From: Bacteroidales bacterium | Lineage (GTDB): Bacteria > Bacteroidota > Bacteroidia > Bacteroidales > Bacteroidaceae | DNA: 64,000 nt | NCBI GenBank assembly: GCA_015060965.1 | Contig: SUXN01000005.1 | Coordinates: forward strand, 32,530-96,529 | Direction: 5' to 3' | In this document: piece after piece, positions 28,094-37,053 of the stretch | Layout: each line of letters begins with the position of its first letter | Numbering within the stretch: the stretch's first letter is position 1 | Position numbers and translations under genes: made by a program | Notes under the pieces: generated by a model | Databases searched by the model: none | The model's input: the letters and a program-made list of their open reading frames with translations, nothing else | What the model was told of the DNA's origin: nothing

Positions 28094-28906
28094 TCATCCT
28101 ATCTTGTAGAACCACCGCAGTCCTTTAGCAAGCCAAGATTGCGGGACCACCCAACGCACCTTTGCCAACGCCACCTGAAACCACGGGCCCACTTTTGTAC
28201 GGAAAGGAGGATTCCTGCGCTCTACCAGACGGGCTATCTTCCTTGCAAGCTTGATAGGCTTTGAGCCACCGAGCTCTTCCTTTTCTATTATACCCATTGT
28301 ACGCTCAAAGCACTCACGATAGTCATCGCAGGCAAGCGTTGCTTTTGAGACATTCCTGTTGGCCGTGAAGTTGGTACAGAAATCACCGGGCTCCACCACG
28401 CACACCTTTATGCCGAAAGGATATACCTCCATTGAGAGAGCCTCGCTGTAACCCTCGATGGCAAATTTGGAGGCAGAATAGAAGCCCTGAAAAGGAACAG
28501 CCATGACGCCGGCAATGGAACTTATATTTATAATGCGTCCGTTACGGGCCTTACGCATGTGGGGCAGCACCGCATTGCACATATTCACCATGCCTTTGAA
28601 GTTCGTTCCCATCTGCCACTCGATCTCCTCCTCGGTAGCAAGCTCCAATGCCCCGCTTATTCCCACACCGGCATTGTTTATGAGGACATCAATACGTCCC
28701 TGCTCGGTCACCACTCTATCCACAGCCAGGGCAATGGAATCCTTGTCGGTTACATCCATCGGCAGCATACGCACCCCGTTGTCACAAGCTGCGCCCTTAC
28801 GGCTTGTGCCATAGACAATGTGTCCACGCCTTACAAGTTCCTCTGCAGTCTCCTTACCGAAGCCCGAAGATGCACCAGTTATGAATATCACCTTTGTCTC
28901 TTTCAT
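28094..28906 (-). CDS. Short-chain dehydrogenase/reductase
   Basis: A 270-residue classical SDR. The cofactor motif is ITGASSGFGKE (TGxxxGxG) near residue 9, NNAGVG is at about 86, the catalytic Ser is in INISSIAGVMA, and YSASKFAIEG holds the YxxxK pair. The C-terminal tail (RKIARLVERRNPPFRTKVGP) is basic and typical of SDRs of unknown oxidoreductase type. It begins 9 bases after the glutaminase gene, so they are co-transcribed. The substrate cannot be assigned; nothing links it chemically to Gln/Asn metabolism. Confidence 0.88.
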   Translation of the reverse strand: MKETKVIFITGASSGFGKETAEELVRRGHIVYGTSRKGAACDNGVRMLPMDVTDKDSIALAVDRVVTEQGRIDVLINNAGVGISGALELATEEEIEWQMGTNFKGMVNMCNAVLPHMRKARNGRIINISSIAGVMAVPFQGFYSASKFAIEGYSEALSMEVYPFGIKVCVVEPGDFCTNFTANRNVSKATLACDDYRECFERTMGIIEKEELGGSKPIKLARKIARLVERRNPPFRTKVGPWFQVALAKVRWVVPQSWLAKGLRWFYKIG

Positions 28907-28915
28907 ATGCTACAA

Positions 28916-29830
28916 TCAGAATATCGATTCGTTTGTCATTGTCGTCAGCAACTCAAGCGCCTTCATGCCCTTTACCGAGTTGCCTTTATTATTCAGACGC
29001 GGGCTCCAGACTGCCACCGAATAACGCATGGGATAAATGGCTGCAATGCCACCACCTACACCACTCTTGCCCGGCAAGCCCACAAGATAGGAGAACTCAC
29101 CCGCCTCGTCATAGAATCCGCATGTCTGCATTATTGCGTTCATGCGCTTTATCTGCGAGCGTGTAAGTTCTATACCAGCGTAGCTGAAAGGTTTCGTATG
29201 GTCGGCAAGCGCAAGGAAAGCCTTTGCAAGTTCACAGCAGTTCATCTCGACCGAACAGGTAAGGAAATAGAGATGCAACACCTCTTCAACGTCACATTCG
29301 ATATTTTTATGATATTTGAGGAGATTGGCTATGGCCGCATTCAGATAAGCCTTCTCACGCTCCGAGTGAGCCACCTGTTCATTGAAAGAGATATCCTTAC
29401 TGCCACATAGTTCACGGACAAACTCAATGAATTTCCCGGCCGGGTCCTCAAAAGATGTCAGCAGGACATCTGTAAGCACCATTGCCCCCGCATTGATGAA
29501 CGGATTACGTGGAATACCGTGTTCCACCTCAAGCTGTATAAGGGAATTGAAAGCGGTGCCTGAAGGCTCCTTACCGACCCTTGTCCACAACCCCTCACCT
29601 TTTACAGAGAGAGCCATTGCAAGGGCAAACACCTTTGAGATACTCTGTATTGAAAAACGCTCTTGAGCATCGCCCACAGAGTAACAGCCGTCGCCAATAA
29701 CATCCATACATATTGCGAACCTGTCGGGGTTCACCTTCGCCAGTTCCGGTATATAATCGGCCACCTTACCCACATTGGAATAAGGCTTTACAGCTTTGTA
29801 TATATCCTCTAAAATTGTCTTATAGTCCAT
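28916..29830 (-). CDS. glsA: Glutaminase A
   Basis: A 304-residue serine-dependent glutaminase hydrolysing glutamine to glutamate and ammonia. I use the ATG at 29830 (MDYKTILEDIYKAVKPYSNV), which gives the normal family length (~305); an upstream start would add a non-conserved tail. Family motifs: GKVADYIPELAKVNPDRFAI, the catalytic Ser in FSIQSISKVFALAMAL (SxxK), EPSGTAFNSLIQLE, NPFINAGAMV, and GLPGKSGVGGGIAAI near the end. Ammonia released by such enzymes also supports acid resistance in enterobacteria. It starts a likely five-gene run with SDR, asparaginase, porin and Dcu. Confidence 0.94.
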   Translation of the reverse strand: MDYKTILEDIYKAVKPYSNVGKVADYIPELAKVNPDRFAICMDVIGDGCYSVGDAQERFSIQSISKVFALAMALSVKGEGLWTRVGKEPSGTAFNSLIQLEVEHGIPRNPFINAGAMVLTDVLLTSFEDPAGKFIEFVRELCGSKDISFNEQVAHSEREKAYLNAAIANLLKYHKNIECDVEEVLHLYFLTCSVEMNCCELAKAFLALADHTKPFSYAGIELTRSQIKRMNAIMQTCGFYDEAGEFSYLVGLPGKSGVGGGIAAIYPMRYSVAVWSPRLNNKGNSVKGMKALELLTTMTNESIF

Positions 29831-29918
29831 TATGAATTCTTGTTGGAACATAGCATGACAAGCATCATACAGCGCGAAGATAGCAATTTTTCTGAACAAA
29901 ACTAATCTTAATGCAAAA

Positions 29919-29950
29919 TTTGCATCCGGCGACCGTTATGCCTATCTTCG
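29919..29950 (+). promoter_or_regulatory. Promoter of the SpoU/TrmH methyltransferase gene
   Basis: TTTG at 29919-29922, 20-base spacer, TATCTTCG at 29943-29950 (one base from TAnnTTTG), 17 bases before the start codon. Confidence 0.55.
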
Positions 29951-29967
29951 CGGTATAATCCATAATT

Positions 29968-30771
29968 ATGCCAATTATTGAAATAACATCACTGACCCAC
30001 CCCGGGGTCGAGGTATTCAGCACACTCACCGAGGCCCAGCTGCGCAAGGAGCATGAGAAAGCCGACGGCATCTTCATTGCCGAAAGCCCGAAGGTGATAA
30101 ATGTAGCCCTCAATGCCGGGCACACACCGCTTGCCCTGCTTTGCGAGAAGCGACACATAACCGGCGACGCAGCAGAGATCATCGCACGTTGCGGCGATAT
30201 ACCCGTATACACAGGAGAACGCGAGTTGCTCGCACGTCTCACAGGCTACACACTCACCCGTGGAGTGCTGTGTGCCATGAAGCGTCCCGTCGAACCGAAG
30301 GTAGAAGATGTTTGCCGTAGCGCCCGCCGCATTGTACTCATCGATGGTGTTGTCGACACAACCAACATCGGAGCAATATTCCGCAGCGCAGCCGCACTCG
30401 GCATTGACGCAGTGCTCCTCACCCGCAACTCCTGTGATCCTCTGAACCGCCGTGCCGTTAGAGTATCAATGGGCAGCGTGTTCCTTGTTCCCTGGACGTG
30501 GCTCGACAACGGGATTGAAGAGCTGCACCGCATTGGATTCACCACCGCAGCAATGGCACTTACCGACGATTCCATTTTCATTGACAACCCGTTATTGAGA
30601 GACATTCCACACCTTGCAATAATCATGGGCACAGAGGGAGAAGGACTGCCGGCCGAGACCATAGCAGCATCCGACTATGTAGTAAAAATCCCGATGTCGC
30701 ACAATGTCGATTCCCTTAACGTAGCAGCAGCTGCTGCAGTTGCCTTTTGGGAACTGAGGAGCAGAGAATAA
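29968..30771 (+). CDS. TrmH/SpoU family RNA 2'-O-methyltransferase
   Basis: A 267-residue SPOUT methyltransferase. The N-terminal ~95 residues form the substrate-binding extension typical of this family (QLRKEHEKADGIFIAESPKV). The C-terminal knot domain has motif 1 VVDTTNIGAIFRSAAALGID, motif 2 IIMGTEGEGLP and motif 3 IPMSHNVDSLNVAAAAAVAF. Such enzymes methylate ribose 2'-OH in tRNA or 23S rRNA (TrmH, RlmB); which RNA is modified cannot be told here. It is divergent from glsA and monocistronic. Confidence 0.9.
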   Translation: MPIIEITSLTHPGVEVFSTLTEAQLRKEHEKADGIFIAESPKVINVALNAGHTPLALLCEKRHITGDAAEIIARCGDIPVYTGERELLARLTGYTLTRGVLCAMKRPVEPKVEDVCRSARRIVLIDGVVDTTNIGAIFRSAAALGIDAVLLTRNSCDPLNRRAVRVSMGSVFLVPWTWLDNGIEELHRIGFTTAAMALTDDSIFIDNPLLRDIPHLAIIMGTEGEGLPAETIAASDYVVKIPMSHNVDSLNVAAAAAVAFWELRSRE

Positions 30772-30834
30772 GGCCAATTCCTCAATTAACTAAAATTAAA
30801 AGCCAATAACACATTTTATACCAATAAAAAAACT

Positions 30835-30842
30835 TATATTTG
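30835..30842 (+). promoter_or_regulatory. -7 box of the hexosaminidase gene
   Basis: TATATTTG, a full match to TAnnTTTG, 41 bases before the start codon at 30883. Confidence 0.6.
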
Positions 30843-30882
30843 CAAAATAGGCAAGATACTATTAATATCAAACTATAATTTT

Positions 30883-32862
30883 ATGAAGAACAAGATTTTA
30901 TTCCTGCTTGCAGTCATCTGCTTCTCATTTGTAGCAAATGCGACTGCAGCCGAAAAAAACAAAAAGCCGTTCGTTATCCCCGAGCTCCGCGAGTGGAAAG
31001 GCGCGACAGGCGAGTTCCAGATTACATCAGAGACAAAGGTTGTCTATTCAAAGAAGAGTGCAGCGCTTGCCGAGGTTGCAAAGCAGTTCGCAAGTGATTT
31101 CAAGAAGATGACAGGTGTAGAGCTCCAGGTTGTAGAGGGCAAGGCTGCCAAGGGTGACATCGTATTCAACGTCAAGAACAACAAGAAGTTGGGTGCCGAG
31201 GGTTACACCATCAACATCGCTGACAAAGTTGAGATTACAGCAGGCAACGCACGCGCTGCAATGTGGGCTACACGTACAATACTGCAGATAGCAGAGCAGA
31301 ACGCGAATGTACTCCCCAAGGGTAACATCGTTGACTACCCCGACTACGAGATGCGTAGCTTCATGCTCGACTGCGGACGCAAGTTCATCCCCATCAGTTT
31401 CCTGCACGAGTATGTGGATTTCATGGCATACTACAAGATGAACACATTCCACATCCACCTCAACGACAATGCCTTCAAGCAGTACTTCAACCACGACTGG
31501 GCAAAGACTCCGTCAGGTTTCCGTCTGGAGAGCGACCTCTTCCCCGGCCTTACTTCACGTGACGGATACTACACAAAGGAGGAGTTCATCGAGCTTCAGA
31601 AGCACGCAGAGCGCGTTGGTGTCGAGATTATCCCGGAGATTGACGTACCCGCCCACTCACTGGCATTCGTTCACTACCGCCCCGAACTCGGCAGCAAGGA
31701 TTATGGTCTTGACCACCTCGACCTCTTCAACCCAAACACATACACATTCGTCGACTCACTCTTCATGGAGTACCTTGGCGGCGAGGAGCCTGTGTTCCGC
31801 GGCCCACGTTTCCACGTAGGTACAGACGAGTATTCTAACCGCGACACAGCAGTCGTTGAGAAATTCCGTTACTTCACCGACTTCTGCATCCGTGCTGCCG
31901 AGAAGTATGGCAAACAGGCTTGCGTCTGGGGTGCACTCACACACGCGAAAGGCAACACTCCTGTAAAGGTTGACAACGTGCTCATGTACGAATGGTACAA
32001 CGGATATGCCGACCCTAATGAGATGATAAAGCTCGGTTATGATGTCATAAGCATCCCCGACGGCCTTACATACATCGTACCTGCAGCAGGCTACTATTAT
32101 GACTACCTTAACTGCCATCATCTCTACAACAACTGGACACCGGCCGTTATCGGAAACCAGACCTTTGAGGAGAAGCACCCGCAGATAAAGGGCGGTTCAT
32201 TCGCTGTATGGAACGACCACGCTGGCAACGGTATCAGCTGCAAGGATATACACTACCGTGTTTTCCCTGCTATGCAGACTATGGCAGTGAAGATGTGGAC
32301 AGGCGCCAAACCTGCTGTTCCATTCGAGGAGTTCGACAAGGCACGCCTTGCACTCAGCGACGCTCCGGGCCTCAACATCGCAGGACGTTTCAGCGGCGAG
32401 AAGAGAACACTCATCGAGAAGGCTGTGCTCAAGCCTGCGGCTGACCTTGTAAAGGAGACAGGCATCAGAGAGATAGGTTACGAGTACAGCGTATCATTCG
32501 ACATTGTAGCGGCAAAGGAGTGCCCGGGCACAGTATTGACAAGCTCACGCGACGCAGTGTTCTACCTTGCCGACCCCGCAAGCGGCAAGCTCGGTTTCTC
32601 ACGCGACGGCTACCTCATGACCTTCAACTACAGCTTCTTCCCGGGAGAGAAGGCTCACGTTACTATCAGCGGTAACCAGCAGGTTACTAAGCTCTTCGTG
32701 AACGGCAAGCTCGTCGAGACACTCGACAAGCAGACACTCTACCACAACGAGGGCGGCAAGGACAAGATGTACTACGTACGTACACTCGTGTTCCCGCTTG
32801 AGAAGGCAGGTAACTTCAAGAGCAAGGTTACAAACTTCAAGGTCGAGAACGTTTGCAAGTAA
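30883..32862 (+). CDS. Glycoside hydrolase family 20 beta-N-acetylhexosaminidase
   Basis: A 659-residue exported enzyme: signal peptide in residues 1-23 (MKNKILFLLAVICFSFVANA), an N-terminal GH20b domain (~30-150), the catalytic TIM barrel (~155-500) and a C-terminal beta-rich domain (~505-655), possibly a lectin- or laminin-like binding module. The catalytic Asp-Glu pair is D315-E316 in FHVGTDEYSNR; other barrel motifs are NTFHIHLNDN and EIIPEIDVPAHSLAF. It removes terminal GlcNAc or GalNAc from host glycans or chitobiose-type substrates. A strong terminator follows, so it is a single-gene unit. Confidence 0.93.
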   Translation: MKNKILFLLAVICFSFVANATAAEKNKKPFVIPELREWKGATGEFQITSETKVVYSKKSAALAEVAKQFASDFKKMTGVELQVVEGKAAKGDIVFNVKNNKKLGAEGYTINIADKVEITAGNARAAMWATRTILQIAEQNANVLPKGNIVDYPDYEMRSFMLDCGRKFIPISFLHEYVDFMAYYKMNTFHIHLNDNAFKQYFNHDWAKTPSGFRLESDLFPGLTSRDGYYTKEEFIELQKHAERVGVEIIPEIDVPAHSLAFVHYRPELGSKDYGLDHLDLFNPNTYTFVDSLFMEYLGGEEPVFRGPRFHVGTDEYSNRDTAVVEKFRYFTDFCIRAAEKYGKQACVWGALTHAKGNTPVKVDNVLMYEWYNGYADPNEMIKLGYDVISIPDGLTYIVPAAGYYYDYLNCHHLYNNWTPAVIGNQTFEEKHPQIKGGSFAVWNDHAGNGISCKDIHYRVFPAMQTMAVKMWTGAKPAVPFEEFDKARLALSDAPGLNIAGRFSGEKRTLIEKAVLKPAADLVKETGIREIGYEYSVSFDIVAAKECPGTVLTSSRDAVFYLADPASGKLGFSRDGYLMTFNYSFFPGEKAHVTISGNQQVTKLFVNGKLVETLDKQTLYHNEGGKDKMYYVRTLVFPLEKAGNFKSKVTNFKVENVCK

Positions 32863-32883
32863 TAACATAACCATCTAATATAA

Positions 32884-32916
32884 ATAGGTCATCGCCTATG
32901 CGGTGACCTATTTTTT
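32884..32916 (+). terminator. Terminator of the hexosaminidase gene
   Basis: Stem ATAGGTCA-CGC/GCG-TGACCTAT around CTAT, directly followed by TTTTTT, 21 bases past the stop codon. Confidence 0.88.
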
Positions 32917-32929
32917 GCCCCAACCGACA

Positions 32930-33574
32930 ATGAAGAAGATAATGACAGCACTAACCATTATTCTGGCAATAACAATCATTGCAGTTGCCCTACCATTGGG
33001 ATGTTATATGATTGTAAAGCAGAGCACCAAAGAAAGGATATACAGCAATATCGAAGAGATTCCCGCAAACCGTGTGGGACTGGTACTGGGTACAAGCCCC
33101 ACTGTGAAGAGCGGAAAGAGCAACTACTATTTCATCCATAGGATAAACGCATGCGTAAGACTCTACAAGGCAAAGAAGATAAGCAAGATACTTGTCAGCG
33201 GCGACAATCACACAAAAGAGTACGATGAGCCGACATGCATGAAAGAGGCGCTGATGGCACAGGGAATACCCGAGAAAGACATTATTCTCGACTACGCAGG
33301 ATTCCGCACTCTTGACTCGATAATACGTGCCAAAGAGATTTTCGGACAGAACAAATTCACCATCATATCGCAACAGTTCCACAACGAGCGTGCAGTATAC
33401 CTTGCACTCGCCAACGACATCGATGCAATAGCATTCAACGCCACCGAGGTAAAGAGCTCAAGGTTCTATATCAGGACAGGATTCCTCAGAGAGAGCCTTG
33501 CCAGAGTGAAGATGTTCATTGACATCTGGTTCGGCAAACAGCCTAAATTCCTTGGAGAAAAGGTTTCCATTTAA
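32930..33574 (+). CDS. SanA/YdcF-like DUF218 membrane protein
   Basis: A 214-residue protein; the ATG at 32930 starts a signal anchor (KIMTALTIILAITIIAVALP). The extracytoplasmic domain has the DUF218 (ElyC/SanA/YdcF) pattern: VGLVLGTSPTVKSGKSNYYF, a ILVSGDNHTKEYDEP segment, EKDIILDYAGFRTLDSIIRA and FTIISQQFHNERAVYLAL. SanA is linked in Escherichia coli to vancomycin exclusion at high temperature and envelope barrier function; the biochemical role is unclear. It stands alone after the hexosaminidase terminator. Confidence 0.85.
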   Translation: MKKIMTALTIILAITIIAVALPLGCYMIVKQSTKERIYSNIEEIPANRVGLVLGTSPTVKSGKSNYYFIHRINACVRLYKAKKISKILVSGDNHTKEYDEPTCMKEALMAQGIPEKDIILDYAGFRTLDSIIRAKEIFGQNKFTIISQQFHNERAVYLALANDIDAIAFNATEVKSSRFYIRTGFLRESLARVKMFIDIWFGKQPKFLGEKVSI

Positions 33575-33581
33575 AATACAG

Positions 33582-33619
33582 GTGGGTGACCCAAAAGTGA
33601 AATGGGTCACCCACTTTTG
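33582..33619 (+). terminator. Terminator of the SanA-like gene (repeated hairpin, copy 2)
   Basis: A 12-bp stem GTGGGTGACCCA/TGGGTCACCCAC seven bases past the stop codon, followed by CTTTTG. It is the same hairpin as at 24372-24403. Confidence 0.82.
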
Positions 33620-33933
33620 TAGGGAGGTTGGATAAAAATAGCTATTTTTAGGCTTGCGAAGCCCGAAAAACGCAACCGACGCTGTAATGCGAGAGCAGAG
33701 AGTGCCCGCATTCTATGCCGAGCTACAAGGAGGAAAAGCCACTTTAGTGGATTAATTTACTAAGTGTAAATGAATATTTTCGGGCAAGCATAACAACAAA
33801 AGAGCCTTTTTAGCCATCCACTTTTCATATAATACCACATACCCTCTTCATCAATTTCCAATAATAAACGTTAAATCTTTCACAAAAATGCAATTTTTAT
33901 TTCTAAATATTTAAATTTCTAAATCTTTCATTT
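33620..33933. repeat. Gene-free stretch with a dispersed-repeat fragment
   Basis: About 310 bases with no credible gene. The segment TTTACTAAGTGTAAATGA at 33756-33773 differs by two bases from 53926-53943, and both lie after a GGCTTGCG motif, so these look like copies of one degraded intergenic repeat. The last ~60 bases are very AT-rich and lead into the BlaI promoter. Confidence 0.45.
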
Positions 33934-33947
33934 TATATTTGCGCAAA
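33900..33947 (+). promoter_or_regulatory. Promoter and possible operator of the BlaI-M56 operon
   Basis: The -7 box TATATTTG (33934-33941) runs into a perfect 10-bp palindrome TTTGCGCAAA (33938-33947). Just upstream TTTCTAAAT occurs twice, 16 bases apart (33900-33908 and 33916-33924). Either could be the BlaI binding site; no consensus is known to me for this group. Confidence 0.45.
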
Positions 33948-33969
33948 CATCAATTAAAAACAGAATATT

Positions 33970-34353
33970 ATGAAAAAGTACGGAACACTTACAAAAGCTG
34001 AAGCACAGGTAATGAACATCCTATGGGATATGCCCGACGGCGGTATCATCCACGATATCATCGCACGCTACCCCGACCCCAAGCCCGCGTACACCACAGT
34101 ATCCACATTCCTCAAGATTCTTGACACCAAGGGCTTTGTATCGCACCGCAAAGTGAGCGGAAAAACATACGCCTTCTTTCCTCTCGTGAGCAAGCAGGAG
34201 TACACCAATCAGGTAATCGACAATGTGAAATGGTCATTCTTCGGCGGTTCGGGTTCTTCATTCCTGAAGTTCTTTGTAGAGAACGAGAAGATGAGCCAAA
34301 GCGAAATAAAGGAACTTATCGAGATAATCCAGAACAGCAATCCGCAGGAATGA
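33970..34353 (+). CDS. BlaI/MecI/CopY family repressor
   Basis: A 127-residue winged-helix protein: LTKAEAQVMNILWDMPDGGI opens the domain, followed by TTVSTFLKILDTKGFVSHRK (recognition helix and wing) and KTYAFFPLVSKQEYTNQ; the C-terminal helices (SQSEIKELIEIIQ) make the dimer. BlaI repressors keep their operon off until a partner M56 peptidase responds to an envelope signal. That peptidase is encoded two genes downstream (35522). The stop overlaps the next start (ATGA), so translation is coupled. Confidence 0.92.
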   Translation: MKKYGTLTKAEAQVMNILWDMPDGGIIHDIIARYPDPKPAYTTVSTFLKILDTKGFVSHRKVSGKTYAFFPLVSKQEYTNQVIDNVKWSFFGGSGSSFLKFFVENEKMSQSEIKELIEIIQNSNPQE

Positions 34354-35525
34354 GAATACTGAGGTACACAGCAACAGCCATAATCACGTGCATGCTGGCG
34401 ACAAGCGGCATACAGGCACAAAGCGATGTGCTGCAGGATATCGTTGTATACCTTGACAGCACAGCGGGAGTATATTGCAGCAACCTCAACTACAATGAAT
34501 TCTTTTCGGAGTCATACGTTGTAGCAAGGATCCATGCAGGCACATCAGGAAATGCTGAGGATATAAAAATAACTGAATATGAAACCACCTTATCGGGCAA
34601 CAGCGATAAATATTCTATAAAGACTGCTGAAAAGCTGTTGCTTGAGAGTTGCCGCAACATCATAAACAGCAATATCTGGAAAGAGGGCGAGAACAGATGC
34701 AGAATTGTATGGAAGTCCCGTTATTTACATGGCGGAAAGAATCCGAAGACAAAAAACAGATTGAAAGAACTCATTGATGAATGCATCACCAACGAAAGCA
34801 AGAAGAAAATATATGGTGTAGACGGCAGCGCGTACATATATGCAAAAGCCGACAATAACGGTATCATACAAGAAACCAGATACATCGGCAACATCTACTG
34901 GGGAACTGATGAGGTCGCCCTCCAGAGTGAGAAGTCCAGTGACCTAAAAATAAACTACTACTCCAACGGAGGCAAGAACCTGTCACTTGTGCCCGGGAGA
35001 TACCAGTTCAGGAAAGAGCAAAACAAATTCCACAAAAGGAACAGCCTCTTCAAAGAGAGTGCAGAACTGATCGGTGACAGACTGATAGGAAAGAAACTAT
35101 GCGACTTCATCAACTGTCCTGCAGGTGAAGCGGAAGCATGCATAGAGATTCATATTGACACACGGGATATTGAGATAGATCATAGTGCCCCCGTTTTCCC
35201 TGGTGGTATAAAAGAACTGAAGAAGGTACTCCTTGCCGAGATATGCTCAAACAAGGTAATAGAAAGGAACAATGTAGCAGGAAGTGTCGTAATAGAGTTC
35301 TTTGTAAAGAAAAGCGGAAAAGCCAAGGTCTATGATGTCAGGCCAAACATAACCAAAGAGAGCCATAGCGGGTGGGACAGTGAAAACAAGGTCGTCAAAG
35401 CCATTTGCGACGAGGTTACAGATGCAATAAAAAAGATGCCACGCTGGACACCCGAAATGTACGACGGCAAACCAAGAGAGACCTATTGTGTCGTAAGACT
35501 TAAATTGAAAGGAGAAGAAGAATGA
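34350..35525 (+). CDS. Exported protein with C-terminal TonB_C-like domain
   Basis: A 391-residue protein starting at the ATG that overlaps the BlaI stop. A signal peptide (MRILRYTATAIITCMLATSG, cleaved near IQAQ) sends it across the inner membrane. Residues ~25-280 match nothing I recognise. The last ~90 residues fit the TonB C-terminal fold: AGSVVIEFFVKKSGKAKVYD, then IKKMPRWTPEMYDGKPRE and a closing strand. It lacks the N-terminal anchor and Pro-rich linker of real TonB, so it is more likely a periplasmic binding or sensing protein than an energy transducer. The stop overlaps the M56 start (ATGA). Confidence 0.7.
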   Translation: MRILRYTATAIITCMLATSGIQAQSDVLQDIVVYLDSTAGVYCSNLNYNEFFSESYVVARIHAGTSGNAEDIKITEYETTLSGNSDKYSIKTAEKLLLESCRNIINSNIWKEGENRCRIVWKSRYLHGGKNPKTKNRLKELIDECITNESKKKIYGVDGSAYIYAKADNNGIIQETRYIGNIYWGTDEVALQSEKSSDLKINYYSNGGKNLSLVPGRYQFRKEQNKFHKRNSLFKESAELIGDRLIGKKLCDFINCPAGEAEACIEIHIDTRDIEIDHSAPVFPGGIKELKKVLLAEICSNKVIERNNVAGSVVIEFFVKKSGKAKVYDVRPNITKESHSGWDSENKVVKAICDEVTDAIKKMPRWTPEMYDGKPRETYCVVRLKLKGEEE

Positions 35526-37048
35526 TAACAGCATTCACATACATACTCAAATGGGCGCTGTGTCTCGCACTGCTCTATATTCCTTTTGCCCTGTTGCTGA
35601 GGAAAGAGACATTCGCGACATTCAACCGCATACTGCTTCTCGGCATCATTATGATGTCGGCAATAATGCCCACTATCATTGTAACATTCCCGGTTGAGGT
35701 GGAGATTGTGAAAATCATTGACTCAGCAGGCAACACCGTGTCCGAGACACCTGTCATAGAAATTCCAAAGACAGACACCGTAACGGCAGACAGCCCCATT
35801 GACAACAAGGCATTCAGATGGAAAGACATTTTCAAGGCCGACACACTGTTTATGATATACCTGACGGGGCTCATCATCGCATTGGTACTGCGCTTTGCAG
35901 AGATTGTAAAGATTGTACGCGGGATCAGACATTGCACTATCATCGAGACAGAGCATAACGGCATGACGATTCATTACCACGCCGGCAATGGTGCCCCTTT
36001 CAGTTGGTTCAGCCATACAGTCATTTCAAAAAACGACTATAAGGATTGCGGCAAGGAAATACTCCTTCACGAGGAAGGACACTACCGCCACGGTCACTCA
36101 TGGGATATGTTGCTGCTGAGTATGGTGAAGTCATTGCAATGGTTCAACCCGTTTGCATATATGCTTGCCAATGACATGAAGGAGATACACGAGTACGAGG
36201 CCGACAGATACGTACTCGAGCACCACGGAAACACAAAAGCATACCAGTTGTTACTGTTGAAGAAGGCCGTAGGTAACACAGCGTTCAACCTCGCCAACAA
36301 TTTCAACCAGAGCAGCGTAAGAAAGAGGATAATGATGATGGCACGCAAGCCGTCGGCATGGATAAACAAAGGGAAAGCACTTGCTTTTGCCCCGATGTTA
36401 CTATTGTTCCTTTTCATCTTTGCAAAGCCCGAATATGTATACAGTGTAATTGAGCAGAGAACCACAGCCACGGAAGAGCCAAGCGCATTAGAGGAAGAGG
36501 CAACAATCTACATCCAGCCTGCTGTTGAAACCTCACCACTCCCCTTGCATATAGAAGTTGTAAAGATAGAGAAACCTTTGGCAGAGATTGAACCATTGGG
36601 GGAAATAGAGCTCACCAACGAGGCAAGAAGGCTTATCGAGCGCCAGGAGGAACACGCTACCGAGACATACTTCGAACATGTCAACATCAGCGGCAGCGAA
36701 CTTGGTGACAGACTAAGGAGTATGAATGTAAGGCAATGCAGCGCAAGGATCGAATTCATTGCCGACAAGGAAGGCAATGCCCACAGCATAACAAGCAAGG
36801 GTTGCAATGTTTCCATTGCCGGCAGCATCAAGAACACCGGTAACACAATTGAAGATTGCAAAAAAGATGCTACTGAAGCCATCGAAAGATATGTAAAGTC
36901 AAAGAAATGGTTGCCGGCAATTGAGCAGGGTAACAACATCTGTACTATTTATGACGCACATATAATATTGGGCTTTGACGATGCCGACAACGTGAACACA
37001 TTTGATGAGAACAGCACAATGATGGCCGGTTCAACACCTATCAATTGA
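35522..37048 (+). CDS. M56 (BlaR1-type) metallopeptidase with C-terminal TonB_C-like domain
   Basis: A 508-residue membrane protein. TM segments lie near residues 8-26, 34-54, 107-125 and ~285-303. The zinc site is HEEGH at 183-187 with EYEAD at 224-228, in the cytoplasmic loop as in BlaR1 and MecR1. After the last TM there is a periplasmic tail of ~200 residues; its end (ARIEFIADKEGNAHSITSKG, EAIERYVKSKKWLPAIEQGN) looks like a TonB_C fold instead of the penicillin-binding sensor of classical BlaR1. In such systems the peptidase triggers loss of the BlaI repressor when the outer domain senses a signal. The signal here is unlikely to be a beta-lactam. It overlaps the preceding gene by four bases. 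Confidence 0.88.
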   Translation: MITAFTYILKWALCLALLYIPFALLLRKETFATFNRILLLGIIMMSAIMPTIIVTFPVEVEIVKIIDSAGNTVSETPVIEIPKTDTVTADSPIDNKAFRWKDIFKADTLFMIYLTGLIIALVLRFAEIVKIVRGIRHCTIIETEHNGMTIHYHAGNGAPFSWFSHTVISKNDYKDCGKEILLHEEGHYRHGHSWDMLLLSMVKSLQWFNPFAYMLANDMKEIHEYEADRYVLEHHGNTKAYQLLLLKKAVGNTAFNLANNFNQSSVRKRIMMMARKPSAWINKGKALAFAPMLLLFLFIFAKPEYVYSVIEQRTTATEEPSALEEEATIYIQPAVETSPLPLHIEVVKIEKPLAEIEPLGEIELTNEARRLIERQEEHATETYFEHVNISGSELGDRLRSMNVRQCSARIEFIADKEGNAHSITSKGCNVSIAGSIKNTGNTIEDCKKDATEAIERYVKSKKWLPAIEQGNNICTIYDAHIILGFDDADNVNTFDENSTMMAGSTPIN

Positions 37049-37053
37049 GAAGA

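Noticed and set aside
37045..37053. TTG start of the MG2/Sel1 protein overlapping the M56 stop
   Set aside because: It would give a perfect overlap, but two in-frame ATGs follow within 18 bases and precede the signal peptide directly, so an ATG is preferred.
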